The notes under the pieces: generated by a model
What the model saw: only the letters and a program-made list of their open reading frames with translations
Database searches by the model: none
Told to the model about the DNA's origin: nothing
Position numbers and translations under genes: made by a program
Shown: piece after piece, positions 1-9,922 of the stretch
Position numbering within the stretch: the stretch's first letter is position 1
How the letters are laid out: each line of letters opens with the position of its first letter
Assembly: GCA_905221605.1 (NCBI GenBank)
Contig: CAJNDS010002591.1
Coordinates: forward strand, 286,566 to 350,565
DNA: 64,000 nucleotides
Direction of reading: 5' to 3'
DNA from: Symbiodinium natans
Lineage: Eukaryota; Sar; Dinophyceae; Suessiales; Symbiodiniaceae

Positions 1-122
1 GGAATGAATTGGCCACGCGTTGTTGTGTCCATGTCAGACAGTATCAGACATCCTGGCATCACTCGATTCGCTGACTGCACGGACCTTACCCCCCTCACCC
101 CCCCCCCCCACTTCTTTGGCAG

Positions 123-496
123 CATCTGCCCCAGTGCTCTCGCAACCTCATTGTCCTGAACCTTTCTGTGAGTGGAGATTTTGTGGGGCGCAGAGGCGTA
201 GAATCGGCGTAGAAGCCAATGCTTCCCCAAGTGCTGATGCACCTTCTTGAACTCCAAAGCTTCTTACGCGTGCCACCAGACCCTCCAGACCACGCAGCCT
301 TCCTCATACGACCGCCACGCCAGGGAGTACCCTCAATTGCCTTTTCTCAACCTCCTAAACCAATAAACCCCCTCTAGACAATGGCCTCCTCAAGCCCAGG
401 TATTATCACAACCGCCGCACTGGCGAGACAACTTGGGACAGCCCCTGTGTGTCTTCACGTCGTGCCCGGCCGAAGCGACGGGCAGCCGGAGCCTGA
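123..496 (+). CDS. 3' end of LRR-like / WW-domain protein gene (three exons, 5' partial)
   Basis: Exons 123-167, 213-326 and 395-496 join in phase 0 through a 45-nt intron (GTGAGT...TAG) and a 68-nt intron (GTACCC...AAG). The first two exons give leucine-rich text (NLIVLNLS, then LPQVLMHLLELQSFLRVPP) compatible with one degenerate leucine-rich repeat. The third gives PRYYHNRRTGETTWDSP, the C-terminal half of a WW domain (YY, N, TGETTW, P). It is followed by a short basic tail (RRARPKRR) and a TGA at 494-496. WW domains bind proline-rich peptides, and the basic tail could act in nuclear targeting. The first WW tryptophan is not visible, so it lies in a different splice form or is lost. The WW match is firm; the LRR reading is an inference. 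Confidence 0.6.
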
Positions 497-1089
497 GGCG
501 TGATTCATTTGGGAGACTAGGACTTTAGGGTTTAGAGGGTTACGCAGGTTTTTCTAGACTCCTCCCTCTTCTTCTGCTGCTATATTACAACTGGTAGTCA
601 TTTGAAGCATATAGTGTTTATGGTTCTTTCAGTTTTTCTTCCTTTTCTTGCATTTTTTTATTTCAAGCATGATGCTTCTCTTGTTATGAATATCCGGTGC
701 ATTTTCATTGTGAACATCTTGCAGTTCTTTTTATTGTCACTGTTTGCTGTCCTTATTGTTCTCATCGTCATTGTCGTCATTGTCGTTGTCATTGTCGTTG
801 ACATTGTCATTGCGAGCGTTATGGTCACTGCTATAGAGATTGTGATGTTGATTGCGTTGCGAATGTGCTTGTACCTCTTTATACAAATGCTATATAGAAC
901 TCTTGCCGTTAGGGTTATAGGCTTTTGGGATGGTATGGGTCAAGTCGGAATCTATCGGAACATGCGGGCCGCCGGCCCTCGCTGGCAAGCTCATGACTCT
1001 TGGCAAGCGTTCGCGGAAGCCGAGAGTAGCAACACAGGCCTGCTAACCTCCCACCAACGGGGCCCCAAATATTCCCGAGTAAATCGCAG
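497..1089. other. Non-coding stretch with GTC/ATT low complexity
   Basis: After the stop of the WW gene there is a telomere-like TTTAGGG word near 525. A T-rich, imperfect (TTGTCRTCA)-type tract follows at about 640-860. An ORF runs through it and encodes a run of I/V/F residues, but this reflects the simple sequence and is not taken as a membrane protein. I see no gene here. Confidence 0.5.
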
Positions 1090-1186
1090 TGCGTGAAATG
1101 CACGGGACCAAGATGCGAATTATGCAAGAAAGCTAAGCTAGAGAGCGATGAGAGGCGATGGCCCCAGGATGCACATCTCACAAAAA
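1090..1186 (+). CDS. Possible exon encoding a C-x2-C-x4-C-x2-C knuckle
   Basis: The segment starts after an AG acceptor (aaatcgcag) and reads CVKCTGPRCELCKKAKLESD before a possible GT donor at 1187. Four cysteines spaced C-x2-C-x4-C-x2-C followed by lysines could bind zinc. No family is recognised. The frame stays open to about 1299 without splicing. An antisense ORF overlaps, so coding status is uncertain. Confidence 0.3.
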
Positions 1187-1411
1187 GTAGCCGGACAGAG
1201 GGACTGTCGAACAGTAGAGTTCACGTCTACATAAACAAAAACAAAGGTAAACAGCAAACTACCCGTAAAGTACGCGTCGTGTGTCAGCCGAAGCTTTAAG
1301 CCCCCGTGACCACAGCTACACGCAGCATAGAGCGCGGGGAAGCTCACTTGACCTCCGTAGGGGGTTGGGTGTTTGAAAGGAACCCGGAATGGGTGCACTG
1401 GAAAGCAACAG

Positions 1412-1579
1412 ACTTTACAAGAGCACTACGACCCCGAAAAGGCAGCGCAGGCAAGGGTACCGCCGCTGGGAGGGGAACTCCCACAGGATGCCAAAGCCGA
1501 GGCACCCAAACGCCGCGCAGCCAGAAGCCCTCACCGCAGGCCTCAGGCATCGAGAGCTGGAGACTCAGTGGGGCTTGAG
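1412..1579 (+). CDS. Candidate exon with strong GTAAGC donor, unknown protein
   Basis: This is a 56-codon open segment that starts after a CAG-type acceptor (gcaacag) and ends exactly at GAG|GTAAGC. The product begins TLQEHYDPEKAAQARVPPLG and continues into an arginine-rich stretch (PKRRAARSPHRR). The intron that follows opens with GTAAGCCCTAAACCC, a telomere-repeat variant. Two other frames are also open over most of it, so the frame choice rests on phase and composition only. Confidence 0.4.
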
Positions 1580-1594
1580 GTAAGCCCTAAACCC

Positions 1595-1925
1595 TAGTTG
1601 AGGTAAGCCTTGAACCCCTAAACCCTACACCCTAGGTTGTATGATGGGGCTTTCGGAGTTTTAGGGAGGGTTTAGGGAGGGTCTTTAGGAGTTTTCGGGT
1701 CTCAGGGGGCTGCGAGGGTTTTGTGCAGGTTGGGCAACTTTCAGCCTTGGGGGCCCTGGAACTGAGGTTCAAAGTGATCCTAAACTCCCTACACTCCCCA
1801 AACTCCCTACACTCCCTAAACTCCCTAAACTCCCTAAATTCCCTACTCCCACCCTAAACTCCTGAATCTCCCTAAACTCCCTAAACTCCCACCCTGAACT
1901 CCCCAAGCTCCCTAAACTCCTCGAA
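1595..1925. repeat. Degenerate CCCTAAACT / TTTAGGG repeat in a putative intron
   Basis: About 330 bases of diverged telomere-like words. TTTAGG/GTTTTAGGG variants run at 1620-1700. A C-rich ladder of roughly 10-bp units (ctccctaaa) runs at 1780-1920. It sits between two candidate exons and ends near a possible acceptor (cctcgaag) at 1929. Confidence 0.7.
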
Positions 1926-2106
1926 GAACGGGCAGCCGAGCTTCCGCTGCAGGCGCGATCCCTGTGAAGAGCTGTCGGTGGTCCCCCCTCTGGGCCCGGC
2001 AGCCTCTGAGACGTGTCACCACAATGCTTAGGCTTTGAGTGTTTTATTTCAGTGTGGAGCCTTGAGGGGCTTTAATTGGCCTTTTTCGGGGACCCTGGCG
2101 TTACAG

Positions 2107-2294
2107 GGGCCCCAGTGGCCGGGGTTGCATGTCCGGAGCGGGATTTCTCCCGCTCGGGGCAATTCGTTTGTTGCAACCTGCAGAGCAGCACGCAAGGGCG
2201 ACCGCAAGGCTGTGAGATGCCGCTGATGTGATCCGATCTTTCCTCGCTGCAGGGATGCGTCCTCGCCTGCGGGCCAAGCTGAAAAGCAATTTGG
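2107..2294 (+). CDS. Two exons around a 41-nt intron, unknown protein
   Basis: Exon 2107-2211 (after ttacag) ends at a consensus GTGAGA donor. After a 41-nt intron ending in a strong polypyrimidine acceptor (tttcctcgctgcag), exon 2253-2294 follows in phase. One frame stays open through both, including AGFLPLGAIRLLQPAEQHAR and DASSPAGQAEKQF. The next intron begins GGGTTTAGGG, so the donor is supplied by a telomere repeat. Spacing and phase are convincing; the family is not recognised. Confidence 0.55.
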
Positions 2295-2413
2295 GTTTAG
2301 GGTTTAGGGGTTAGGGGTTAGGGTTTAGGGTACCTTTAGGGGGACCCCCGTCTAGAGGCTGGCCACGGAGGTGTCGTGGTAGAGGAAGGGGGCTCTAGTT
2401 GAATTGGTTTCAG

Positions 2414-2471
2414 CATGCACTCTCAAGTGCCTCTAGACCACCTTTGCGGCGCTCGATCTTGCCTAGTTGGG
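2414..2471 (+). CDS. Small candidate exon, unknown protein
   Basis: Acceptor (aattggtttcag) and donor (GGG|GTATGT) bracket 19 in-frame codons starting MHSQVPLDHLCGARSCLVG. Composition and both splice sites fit. The link to the longer ORF downstream could not be phased with certainty. Confidence 0.4.
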
Positions 2472-2657
2472 GTATGTTGTGTTCAGATCTCGTGAATTCT
2501 CCATGTGAATGGGTCCCTGCTGCAAGACAGCCCCTCACGTGTCGGGCAACTCAGGCGGGACCACTCAGAGCACCTGACCATGTACCAAACTGGCAGAACC
2601 AGATCGTGCGGCCGCAACTGGTGACGTTTAGGCGTTTCCTTCTCGCCCAAGCGCCGT

Positions 2658-3242
2658 GTGTTTCTCAAGTTGCGAACCCTGCGCATTTCAGGCCCGCAAG
2701 CGCCAAGAAGTGTCCCAGACATCGCAAAATCGGCCGCGTGGTGGGTGCTGGATTCGTGCTGTAGATCCCGTGCGCGTTCCATACAAGTACTCGAGATCGT
2801 GCCTCCTAGGTCCCGTGCGCATTTTGAGAACATGGCAGGCACGTACTCTTCTGCGTTTTTGATTGATCGGATGGGTTCGCTTCGTGTGTCCACGGTGTTG
2901 CAAGTGGCGCTTTCGCCCCCAGGCACACAAACAGACACAAAGCTGAAAGCTTTGCTGGCTGGGGCCAGGAGTGCCGCTCTCGTTCTTGCTCTGAAGAGTC
3001 ATCACGCTGGAAGGCTTCGCAGCGATACAGGAACTCATGACAACCAGAACCCTCGGTCGAAGATCGTGTTTTTGGGTGCATGGGGAGGGTGCCCCCCCCC
3101 CCCCTTTCTGGGAACACCCACGTTGAGTGGGATGCAGCAGAGATGCTGGACCGACATCGGTCACATCTCAAGAACCGAGCAAGGGATCTGTAGGCGCTTC
3201 TTCTACAGCCCCCTAAGCCCTGAACTGCAAGCCATGTCATAA
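2658..3242 (+). CDS. 194-codon ORF, probable exon from about 2690, unknown protein
   Basis: This is one of the longest non-repetitive ORFs in the window. An acceptor (gcgcatttcag) at about 2688 lies inside it, and the protein-like part runs from there to about 3090 (for example GTYSSAFLIDRMGSLRVSTV and TKLKALLAGARSAALVLALK). The tail encodes glycine and a poly-proline run from a C tract. No domain is recognised. Antisense ORFs of 158 and 170 codons overlap, so the strand rests on the acceptor and on continuity with the upstream exon. Confidence 0.45.
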   Translation: MFLKLRTLRISGPQAPRSVPDIAKSAAWWVLDSCCRSRARSIQVLEIVPPRSRAHFENMAGTYSSAFLIDRMGSLRVSTVLQVALSPPGTQTDTKLKALLAGARSAALVLALKSHHAGRLRSDTGTHDNQNPRSKIVFLGAWGGCPPPPFLGTPTLSGMQQRCWTDIGHISRTEQGICRRFFYSPLSPELQAMS

Positions 3243-3249
3243 CACTCCA

Positions 3250-3900
3250 AAGTCCAAACCATGGAAACATCCTATGCCATCCTACACCCAAGCTTGAACC
3301 CCGAGCCCCGCACCTCAAAGCACACGCACGGACACAAGGCCCTGAGTCCCCAAGCCCTCAAGACCCCTCACACTCCAAGCCAGGACTTCAAGGACTAGCC
3401 GCTAGCCAACAAATGAAGCATAAACCCCAAGCCCGAAGCCCTAAACCCCAAAACCTAAACCTTAAACCCTCAAGCCTACAACCTAAACCCTAAGCCCTAA
3501 ACCCTAAACTTCAACCCTAAGCCCACAGTTTAGATCCCAGCCCCCCCCCCCCCCCCCCCCCCCACATGGATCACACGATGCCACCGCCCACATGCTGCGA
3601 TCCTTCGTTGCCCTCGTGCTGTGGGTCCCTACCTCAGTGCACGCTGGAGGGCTTAGGCTTAGAGGTTGTAGGGATTGTTTAGGGTTCTGCATCTGTTGGA
3701 TAGACATCTTTGGCTTTTGCAGTTTTTGCAGTTGGGCTTTTTAGTGGTGTTAGTGTTCGTCGGGGCTCAGTTGTAGGGCTCAGCCTCGACGCTGAGCGGG
3801 GAACTTAGAGTCCAACCTTCAACCCTAAGCCCTTTAACCGTGAAACCCCAAAGCACCTCCCGAAACCTTCAACCCTAAGCCCCCGAAGCCCGAATTGGAC
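3250..3900. repeat. Telomere-like repeat field with 22-nt C tract
   Basis: Dispersed CCCTAAA / CCCTAAGC variants occur at 3419-3535 and 3820-3890. A pure C tract lies at about 3541-3563. This looks like intronic or intergenic sequence apart from the small signal-peptide-like ORF listed separately. Confidence 0.6.
3592..3744 (+). CDS. 50-codon ORF with signal-peptide-like start
   Basis: ATG at 3592 opens MLRSFVALVLWVPTSVHAGG, with a basic n-region, hydrophobic core and an AxA-like end (VHA). That is the shape of a secretory signal peptide. The rest is cysteine-rich and may be intron read-through from about 3650. No downstream partner exon was identified, so this is speculative. Confidence 0.25.
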   Translation: MLRSFVALVLWVPTSVHAGGLRLRGCRDCLGFCICWIDIFGFCSFCSWAF

Positions 3901-3904
3901 CCAC

Positions 3905-5995
3905 ATGGCTCAAGTTTCCGTGACCTTTTCCACGAATCTCAAAGCTTTGCATATGCCTATCGTGCTCGCCTTTTGTGGCTTCGGAGGACTTTTCCAAGAC
4001 AATAAGATTCGCAATCGCTCTTTGCATGCGTTGAGTGGCAATGGTAAACAAGGGGCTCAGCAGCCCAAGCGAAAGCAGGCTCCCCGCCCTTCTCGGCCCA
4101 AGACACCTGCGGGGCAGCCCGCCCAACATGGCATTGGACCCTCTTCAGGCGTCCGATCCTTGGGCAAGTTGCATTGGCCAACGTGCAAGTCAGGTTTTGC
4201 CAGCTTCGGCGCCTTCTTCCAGCTCGCGGCAACCGCCTTTGCAGTCACCAGGCACGGGACCGTCGTCCCTTATGTTGCGGCCTCCTGTCCTCCCTCCTTC
4301 CGAGCCATAAGGAGAATGCGCAGCGCAATTTGCCACATGACATGCAGCGCCAGCTACGACCAGGCTTGCTTCAATCGAGTGTGCCTGCTCGTCCAGCTTC
4401 CGAACTGGGTCGCCGGTCAGACAGTTGGAAGTCCCCATGGTTTTTGCTGCTATTGGCACCTCAGCCAACGGCGATGCTTACGACTCAGCCAGCGTAAGAG
4501 TTGCGTCTAAACGGCTCCGACAGCGGCCGGATCACCTGGGGCACTGTGTGGAAGTTCAGGGCTGGCTTACTCAGCTGGGTACGGGGCAGCCTGTTGCGAT
4601 GGAAGTGACGACCTTCAGCTTCGATGTGTCCGAGGGCTGGAAGAACATCCAAGCAGGCCGCGTGGCGGACGTCCTTTGCCAAATGATGTCACCGAGCGGT
4701 TTTGGTCACATCATCGTGCGAGACGGGAGCAACACAGCCACGGTTGAGGTCAGTTATACGCGTGTGGATCGAGTCCTTCGCGCCAGTGGATGCACCTGGA
4801 CGAGGAGCATCGCCCCGCCGAGCTCTTGTACTTGCCTGTGGGCGCGTAACTTGGAGACACTGCCTATGGTGTCATCAAGAGGATTGGGGGGAGCGAACCT
4901 CGGTTTGGAATCCGTTTGGGGGATCATGTTCTCGCTTCAGGCATGTGAGAACAAGCGCAAGAACACTGGTACGACTATCAAAATGGGCGCAGAGGGCGTT
5001 ACCAGAATGCTGAAGGACAGCCTCAAGTAAGAGATTGCGGAGGTCCTTTACCTTTCGGATGCGCGTGTTGTGGTTGCTGCTGACTCGTGCAACAAGATTG
5101 CCCTCAAGCACCGCGCCGGCTCTATCGCATTTATGCACGTCGAAGCTATGGATTCTCGTGCCAAGGCTGCTTTCGAGGCGGCCGTCGTCGTGGTCTTCGC
5201 GCCTCGACGTGATCTTGATGGGGCGCAAGATGACCTTCGTTGGTAGGACAACATTCTGCTGCGCCTGAGGCTCTGCCCCTATGATGCTGCAGTCCTGGAA
5301 GGTATCATGGCTGGAGGCCTCGCGACGCGAGCGCGCGTTGCCCGTCACGCCCGACGTACAGATGCGACGCCTAATCGTTTCGTGCCGGGTTGCACGTGTC
5401 AGGAGGAAACGACCGAACGCAGTCTGTGGCATTGTGAGGTGCGTGAGCATCCCAGGGGGCCTTCTTTCAAGCAGCTTCGCGCGCGGATCCCGCGTGTGCG
5501 CCTTTGTGACTTTGTGAGGCAAATAGTGGCCTCGCCGCTCCCTCTTCCCCTCAGGGTTTTGATGTCGCAGAGATGTCGCAGATCGAGCTCGATGCCCGAC
5601 GCTTGCTTGATGAGGCTCGTCGTGGGTGTGACGGCCATGACCCCGCAGAAGAGCGCCTCATCTACTCGGTGTCTACTGGCGTATCAGGCCCTCATGGGGA
5701 TGCCATCACCCCTCGCGCCAAGGCCGCCAAGGCCCAGCCCATTGTGAAACCACAGACTCCTCACCCTCCGGGTCGCTTCCAGTTCACGGCTCAGGGTTCT
5801 CGGCTGCTTGCGGTCTAGTCGCCGTGCTCAGCGCTCTCGCTCTACCAATTTGCGCTCGCTGAGTGTTTGGGCGTCGAGTCTTCAGCTTTCGGCGCCCTGC
5901 GTGGCATGCAGATTGAGCAGCAACGTCACACACGTGACCGCGCTGGTAAGTAACATTAATTACGGATCAACACGTTGAGCCAGGGGGACCTTCTT
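3905..5995 (+). mobile_element. Decayed retroelement-like ORF with CxC...HC motif
   Basis: Coherent protein text runs through several frames, separated by stops and frameshifts. It includes a DPLQASDPWASC segment near 4130. A long segment (4425-5030, 201 codons) continues past a TAA as EIAEVLYLSDARVVVAADSC. At about 5390-5430 it reads CTCQEETTERSLWHCEVREH, a C-x-C...H-x-C knuckle like those at the C-terminus of non-LTR retrotransposon polyproteins. Further in-frame pieces run to about 5995. The space between the ends is too short for a reverse transcriptase, so this is either a truncated element or a different family. Class assignment is an inference from memory of such tails. Confidence 0.4.
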
Positions 5996-6074
5996 TGGTC
6001 CGGGGATGCGCAGGCCCCCAGTTCATGCAGGCGCTGACCTTGCATGGTGGCTAGGAGAGACAGGATAACAGGCC

Positions 6075-6814
6075 ATGGCTGATGCCCGTGATGGTGCTGA
6101 GGCTGGGGGGCACTTGCAAAACTTCGAGCCGCATGGATCGCATGACGTGGTCACTTCGCCCACAGGACATGTTCGAGTGTGCAAGGGTATTGGGTTTTGC
6201 CTGACAGATCCTGCTCCTCGTACGCCTAGCGTATGTTTGAGAAAGACATGCGCTCTGTTACCCGCGCGGCCTTGGGCGGGAGTCGCCTTGCGTGCAGATT
6301 GGAGCTGGTGTTTGAACCAAGCTCCGTGATGGATCGATAGCTTCTACTCGTGATTTGCTCTTCAGTTTTCTTGTGTGCAGCGTTGCCCCTATTTTATTTG
6401 CGCGTGTGACTTTCTTCGCTACGCCGTATGGAGCCACACGTTTTCAGGTGCTTGGTAAGTGCACTAGAAATCTTCTTCGCAGCTTCTTGTTGTACAGTGA
6501 CGCGCTTTTCCTGCAGGGACCTGTGCAGTTCAAGGATGACTTGGGCCATGGAGCTCTCGTTGCATTTTTCTATGAGGTCGCTTTTTTGCCACTTCGTAAG
6601 ACGTTGGATGATGAGCTGATTTTGCTTGACGTCGCGCCAAATGTTTCGCAGACCGGGTAGGTTTTTCAGCACTGGATGGCGCCGCTGGCATACACGTCGT
6701 TACTTCTCTTTCTTCTTGTGCTCTAATTTGTCTTGGATCTCTTTGTGGCACCATCTTCGCGGTGATGTCACGTTACAAGGCAAACGCTTGAGGTTTGTAG
6801 TCCTCTGTGTCTAA
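6075..6814 (+). CDS. Compact multi-exon gene, unknown protein
   Basis: ATG at 6075 opens MADARDGAEAGGHLQNFEPH. Next is an exon from about 6234 (after cctag) with MFEKDMRSVTRAALGGSRLA to about 6327. Another exon lies from about 6372 to 6449 (VTFFATPYGATRFQ). Exon 6518-6655, behind a strong acceptor (cttttcctgcag), contains KDDLGHGALVAFFYEVAFLP. The 6449/6518 junction keeps phase 0. A second donor (TTG|GTAAGT) seven bases downstream would change the frame, so the exact splice form is open. An antisense 92-codon ORF (6394-6672) also looks protein-like, but codons starting with G are commoner on the + strand. No family is recognised. Confidence 0.45.
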
Positions 6815-7263
6815 ACTGTTGGTTCGGACTTGTAACCTCTGTTGGCGCCGCAGTCATGGGCCCGAAGTGTACAAACTTAGAAGCCGAAAAAGCATAGCAC
6901 TGCACCGTAGGCCCGGAGGGCCGGGCGCAGAGATTTAGAAAAACCCGCCTGCCCACAACCGAGGGCATTGCGCTGCACTAAGTGCATCGCTCAGTCTTCG
7001 CATTGCACACGCTTGTGCATTCTTTCAGGCACCTCTTCGCAGAAAAGACGTCTGAATCTCGCTTGTGTTTGAGGACTTCTTTCGGTTAGTGCACAAGGAC
7101 CCGCAACCAACTTTGTAACCCCGACACCCTAGTTGGAGTTCGCAGCTTGATCTTGAGGGTTAAGGGGCTTTTTGTTTTTTTTTGAACCCTTCAACCCTAA
7201 ACCTGGTGCCCAGGTCAGTGTGGGTGCGCAGAGGCTGAAGGACTTGAGGGTCCTGGGTTGCAG

Positions 7264-7438
7264 TCAATGAGTGCACGAGCATGTTCTCAGCTTTCATGAG
7301 CGGGATAGTGTGCCTTCGTTCAGGAGTACAACCTTTGGGTGTGCCTGCAGCTCAGTTGACCCTGGCTGATCAGCGGACAAGTTGCCAAGACATGATTGCA
7401 AACCTATGTGGGCGAAATTTTGAGATGAGATCAAGCTG
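7264..7438 (+). CDS. Candidate exon, unknown protein
   Basis: The segment lies between acceptor gggttgcag and donor CTG|GTGCCC. It is open throughout and contains GVPAAQLTLADQRTSCQDMI. It is followed by telomere-variant sequence and further exon candidates at 7731 and 8032, which may belong to one gene. An antisense 91-codon ORF overlaps. Confidence 0.45.
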
Positions 7439-7730
7439 GTGCCCTTAGGGTTCAGGGTTGCGGCTGCTAGGCTTCTACAAGGACGTGTTAGGATAAAGAC
7501 CCGCAAAGTAGGGATGCTAGTTAGTTTCGAAACCCTCGGCGCCCTAAGCCCGAAAACTCGCGCCCCCAAAGAAAAGGGTCAACCGACTGGAGTGTTGCGC
7601 CTTGAGAAGTTGTAGAGGGCCACATGGTCCACCCAGAAGCATTGAACCGGATTTGCTAGACCCCAAAACCACCAACCCTGTTATCCCTATTGGCCTGATT
7701 CGCTCCTCCTTTGGTCTTTGATTGCCTCAG

Positions 7731-7788
7731 GTCCGCACTGCGAACAAGGGGTTAAGGCACCGGTTGGAGAGGGTCCTCGGAGCTGCGG
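7731..7788 (+). CDS. Small exon before a TTTAGGG-rich intron
   Basis: A good acceptor (tttgattgcctcag) precedes 19 codons (VRTANKGLRHRLERVLGAA) that end at G|GTTTTG. The intron that follows is full of GGGTTT variants. The exon is basic and amphipathic. Its family is unknown. Confidence 0.5.
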
Positions 7789-8031
7789 GTTTTGAGGTTT
7801 ACGGGGGTTTCGGGGTTTAGGGCGAGGGCTGAGGGTCTTAGGGGGTTGGGGGTTTTGGGGTTGAAAGGCTGGGGGAAGGCTCCGCAGGCATCTAGGGACT
7901 GTGAGATAGGTTTTTCGAGGGGTTGGGGATTCTGCGGCAATGCCCCTGAGGATCTTTCGGTGCACACCTTCCAAAACCCAACAGGCGCAAATGGGGGCTT
8001 CTCCAAATTATGGTCCCCTTCCTCATTATGA

Positions 8032-8192
8032 CACGTGGCCACGGAAGACATCCGCGTGCTACTCACTTCCGCTTGTGGCATGTGCATTCCCGTCTTGATA
8101 GATATTTCCATGCGCGGTTTGTGCAAGTTCTCCTGTGAGGAATGTTGCCGTTGTGAAAGAATTGCTTGGGATAAAACGAAGCAGACGGAACA
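8032..8192 (+). CDS. Cysteine-rich exon ending at a GTTTAG donor
   Basis: The open frame begins just after a stop at 8029-8031. It includes EDIRVLLTSACGMCIPVLID and CKFSCEECCRC, a dense cysteine cluster that could bind metal. It ends at CA|GTTTAG, followed at once by TTTAGGGG words, so the donor looks telomere-derived. Family unknown. Confidence 0.45.
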
Positions 8193-8302
8193 GTTTAGAA
8201 AGTTTAGGGGTTTAGGGGTGTAGGGGGTTTAGGATTGCGGCTTGAATGAGTAGATCAAGCAAGGCAGCTTCCCTCTCAGGGGATAGAGAGTTAAATCTCA
8301 CA

Positions 8303-8400
8303 AGCCCTGAACCCTAAACCCTAAACGCTAAACTAAACCCCTAAACCCCTAAACCCTAAACGCTAAACCCTGAACCCTAAACCCTAAACCCTAACCTTAA
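8303..8400. repeat. Interstitial telomere-like repeat (CCCTAAA)n
   Basis: About fourteen CCCTAAA units with single-base variants (CCCTAAACG, CCCTGAA) sit between two candidate exons. Confidence 0.9.
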
Positions 8401-8410
8401 CCATGGACAG

Positions 8411-8472
8411 CTCGAGAGGTCGCCGATGTCACCGATCTCAGCTGTGAGGCAGCAGAAGTTTGTCAGCTTTGG
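8411..8472 (+). CDS. Small exon abutting an 18-nt G tract
   Basis: The exon follows acceptor accatggacag and reads LERSPMSPISAVRQQKFVSF to a GG|GTTGGG donor. The intron continues directly as about 20 consecutive G, the same arrangement as exon 3 of the TRAPPC1 gene at 57690. Serine/proline-rich; function unknown. Confidence 0.45.
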
Positions 8473-8630
8473 GTTGGGGGGGGGGGGGGGGGGGTTCAGT
8501 TTCGTGTTCTAGGGGTGCAGGATTTAGAGGTTTGGCGGGGTTCAGGGTTTAGGGTTTAGGGTTGAAATAGGGTTTAGGGTTTGGGCAGCTTAATTTTTGG
8601 TGTGGATTCTTACTGCCAGAGTTTTTAGTC

Positions 8631-8768
8631 TTAAGGGAAGACGGCTAGGGTTTGGGTATTCAAAAGACGTGTGGCATCCCCCAAGGATTGGTTGACTAGG
8701 AATCCAATGATAAAGACATCTGCAAGGGGACCCGATATAGGAACAATTCCATACAGACCAAATGCCCC
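8631..8768 (-). CDS. Antisense exon of a possible membrane protein
   Basis: On the minus strand a clean acceptor (cttggaactttcag) is followed by GAFGLYGIVPISGPLADVFI and IGFLVNQSLGDATRLL, with a TAA at the far end. The hydrophobic run could be a membrane segment. The exon is flanked upstream (minus sense) by GGGCTTGAGGGTTTTGGGG intron-like sequence. No family is recognised. The strand differs from its neighbours, so it could be a nested gene or a chance match. Confidence 0.4.
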   Translation of the reverse strand, partial: GAFGLYGIVPISGPLADVFIIGFLVNQSLGDATRLLNTQTLAVFP

Positions 8769-9081
8769 CTGAAAGTTCCAAGACCCCCCAAGCCCCAAAA
8801 CCCTCAAGCCCGAAGTAACAAGCCCCAGGCCCCAGATCTGCTTTCGGGTGTCGGGTTTGGGGTCTAGACGGTTAAAAACCCCTGGTTTTCGCACACCCTG
8901 ATTTTGGAGCATGAGGTCTCTGCCCGATGTCGAGATTAAGCCCAAGGCCCCAGCCAAATGATGCTCCTCTACGGCCTCTGAAGAACATGAGTGGGCGGAG
9001 CAGTGGCTTCGGCTTCAGCTGCTGGCCTGAGAGCCGCCACCGCAGTACTCAGCAAACGAAGCTCCGCTCCAAAGTCCGATT

Positions 9082-9531
9082 TTGGAGGTGCCATGCCCCT
9101 CTTCGTTTTGTGGTGTTTGTTTTATTGGCACGCCCGACACCGTCAGAAGTGGTCTTCGCAAGGCTAAGACATGCTTCGCAGAAGCAATACAGAACGTGCT
9201 GGGCTTGCTTGTGCCGATTGCAGAAACATCCCAGAAAAAATGCAGGCACAGGCTGTTTGACCCTGCATCTGGGTTCGAAGAATCTGGCGTGCTGGTTCGT
9301 ATGTTGCACTGTGAGAATACCGATCGGTCCCGGCCGATCAATCACAAGCTGAAAGAACTCGTCTGCACGACACATCCGACGAGACGACGTGCAGCTTTGA
9401 ATATGCACCGTGCTGTCTCAGGGAGGGGTGTGTGCTGCTCCATGTCTGGATTGCGTTTCTTTGTTGGCGTGTCTTTCGTATTTCGTTGTGTTCCCTGTCT
9501 AACGCCATGGGTTGGACGAAGGTCCCCATGA
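9082..9531 (+). CDS. 149-codon ORF, unknown protein
   Basis: The most protein-like part lies at about 9140-9430, after an acceptor (cgacaccgtcag). It contains LRKAKTCFAEAIQNVLGLLV and GFEESGVLVRMLHCENTD. Antisense ORFs of 108 and 119 codons overlap. No domain is recognised. Confidence 0.35.
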   Translation: MEVPCPSSFCGVCFIGTPDTVRSGLRKAKTCFAEAIQNVLGLLVPIAETSQKKCRHRLFDPASGFEESGVLVRMLHCENTDRSRPINHKLKELVCTTHPTRRRAALNMHRAVSGRGVCCSMSGLRFFVGVSFVFRCVPCLTPWVGRRSP

Positions 9532-9592
9532 TGAACTCTTGGGATGCTCCCCCTTGCACTAACAGTCCTTTTATAGGGCTTATAGGGATTCT

Positions 9593-9900
9593 AATCGGGG
9601 GTAGGGGAGCATCTCCTCCTGAAAGTAGCTCCCGAAGCTCCAGCACCTCGTGGGCGCTCTTGTGGCGTGCGGCAGGTGTCCTCCTCACCTGCCCCCTCGG
9701 GCCATGAGTGGTCTTGGGTCAAGAAGGCTCGCGGCTCTAAACCCTATTTCCTAAACCCGTTCCTGGCCCGCCTTGGGTCCCCCCTTCACTTGACCGGACA
9801 CTTATTAATTCGTACTCAAACAGGTTTCGAGGTGGGAAGAACTCCTAGCTTGACAAGGAGCTTGGCTGTTGCACCGCAATATTCCGGGATCTGCGAATGA
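9593..9900 (+). CDS. Open + frame of about 102 codons, unknown protein
   Basis: The open segment begins after a TAA at about 9590. It includes EHLLLKVAPEAPAPRGRSCG, followed by a possible donor at CAG|GTGTCC. Part of it is telomere-variant sequence (aaaccctatttcc), so the true exon is probably shorter (to about 9680). A minus-strand ORF of 116 codons overlaps. Confidence 0.3.
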
Positions 9901-9922
9901 CGGGCTGCCTCATGCCCAAGCC

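Noticed and set aside
3890-3925. Possible relict spliced-leader sequence (tGGCTCAAG)
   Set aside because: Only about nine bases match the end of the dinoflagellate spliced leader, which is expected by chance in 64 kb.
4510-4700. A promoter, TATA box or polyadenylation signal for any gene
   Set aside because: Short AT words exist, but nothing positions them reliably; no regulatory site is claimed anywhere in the window.
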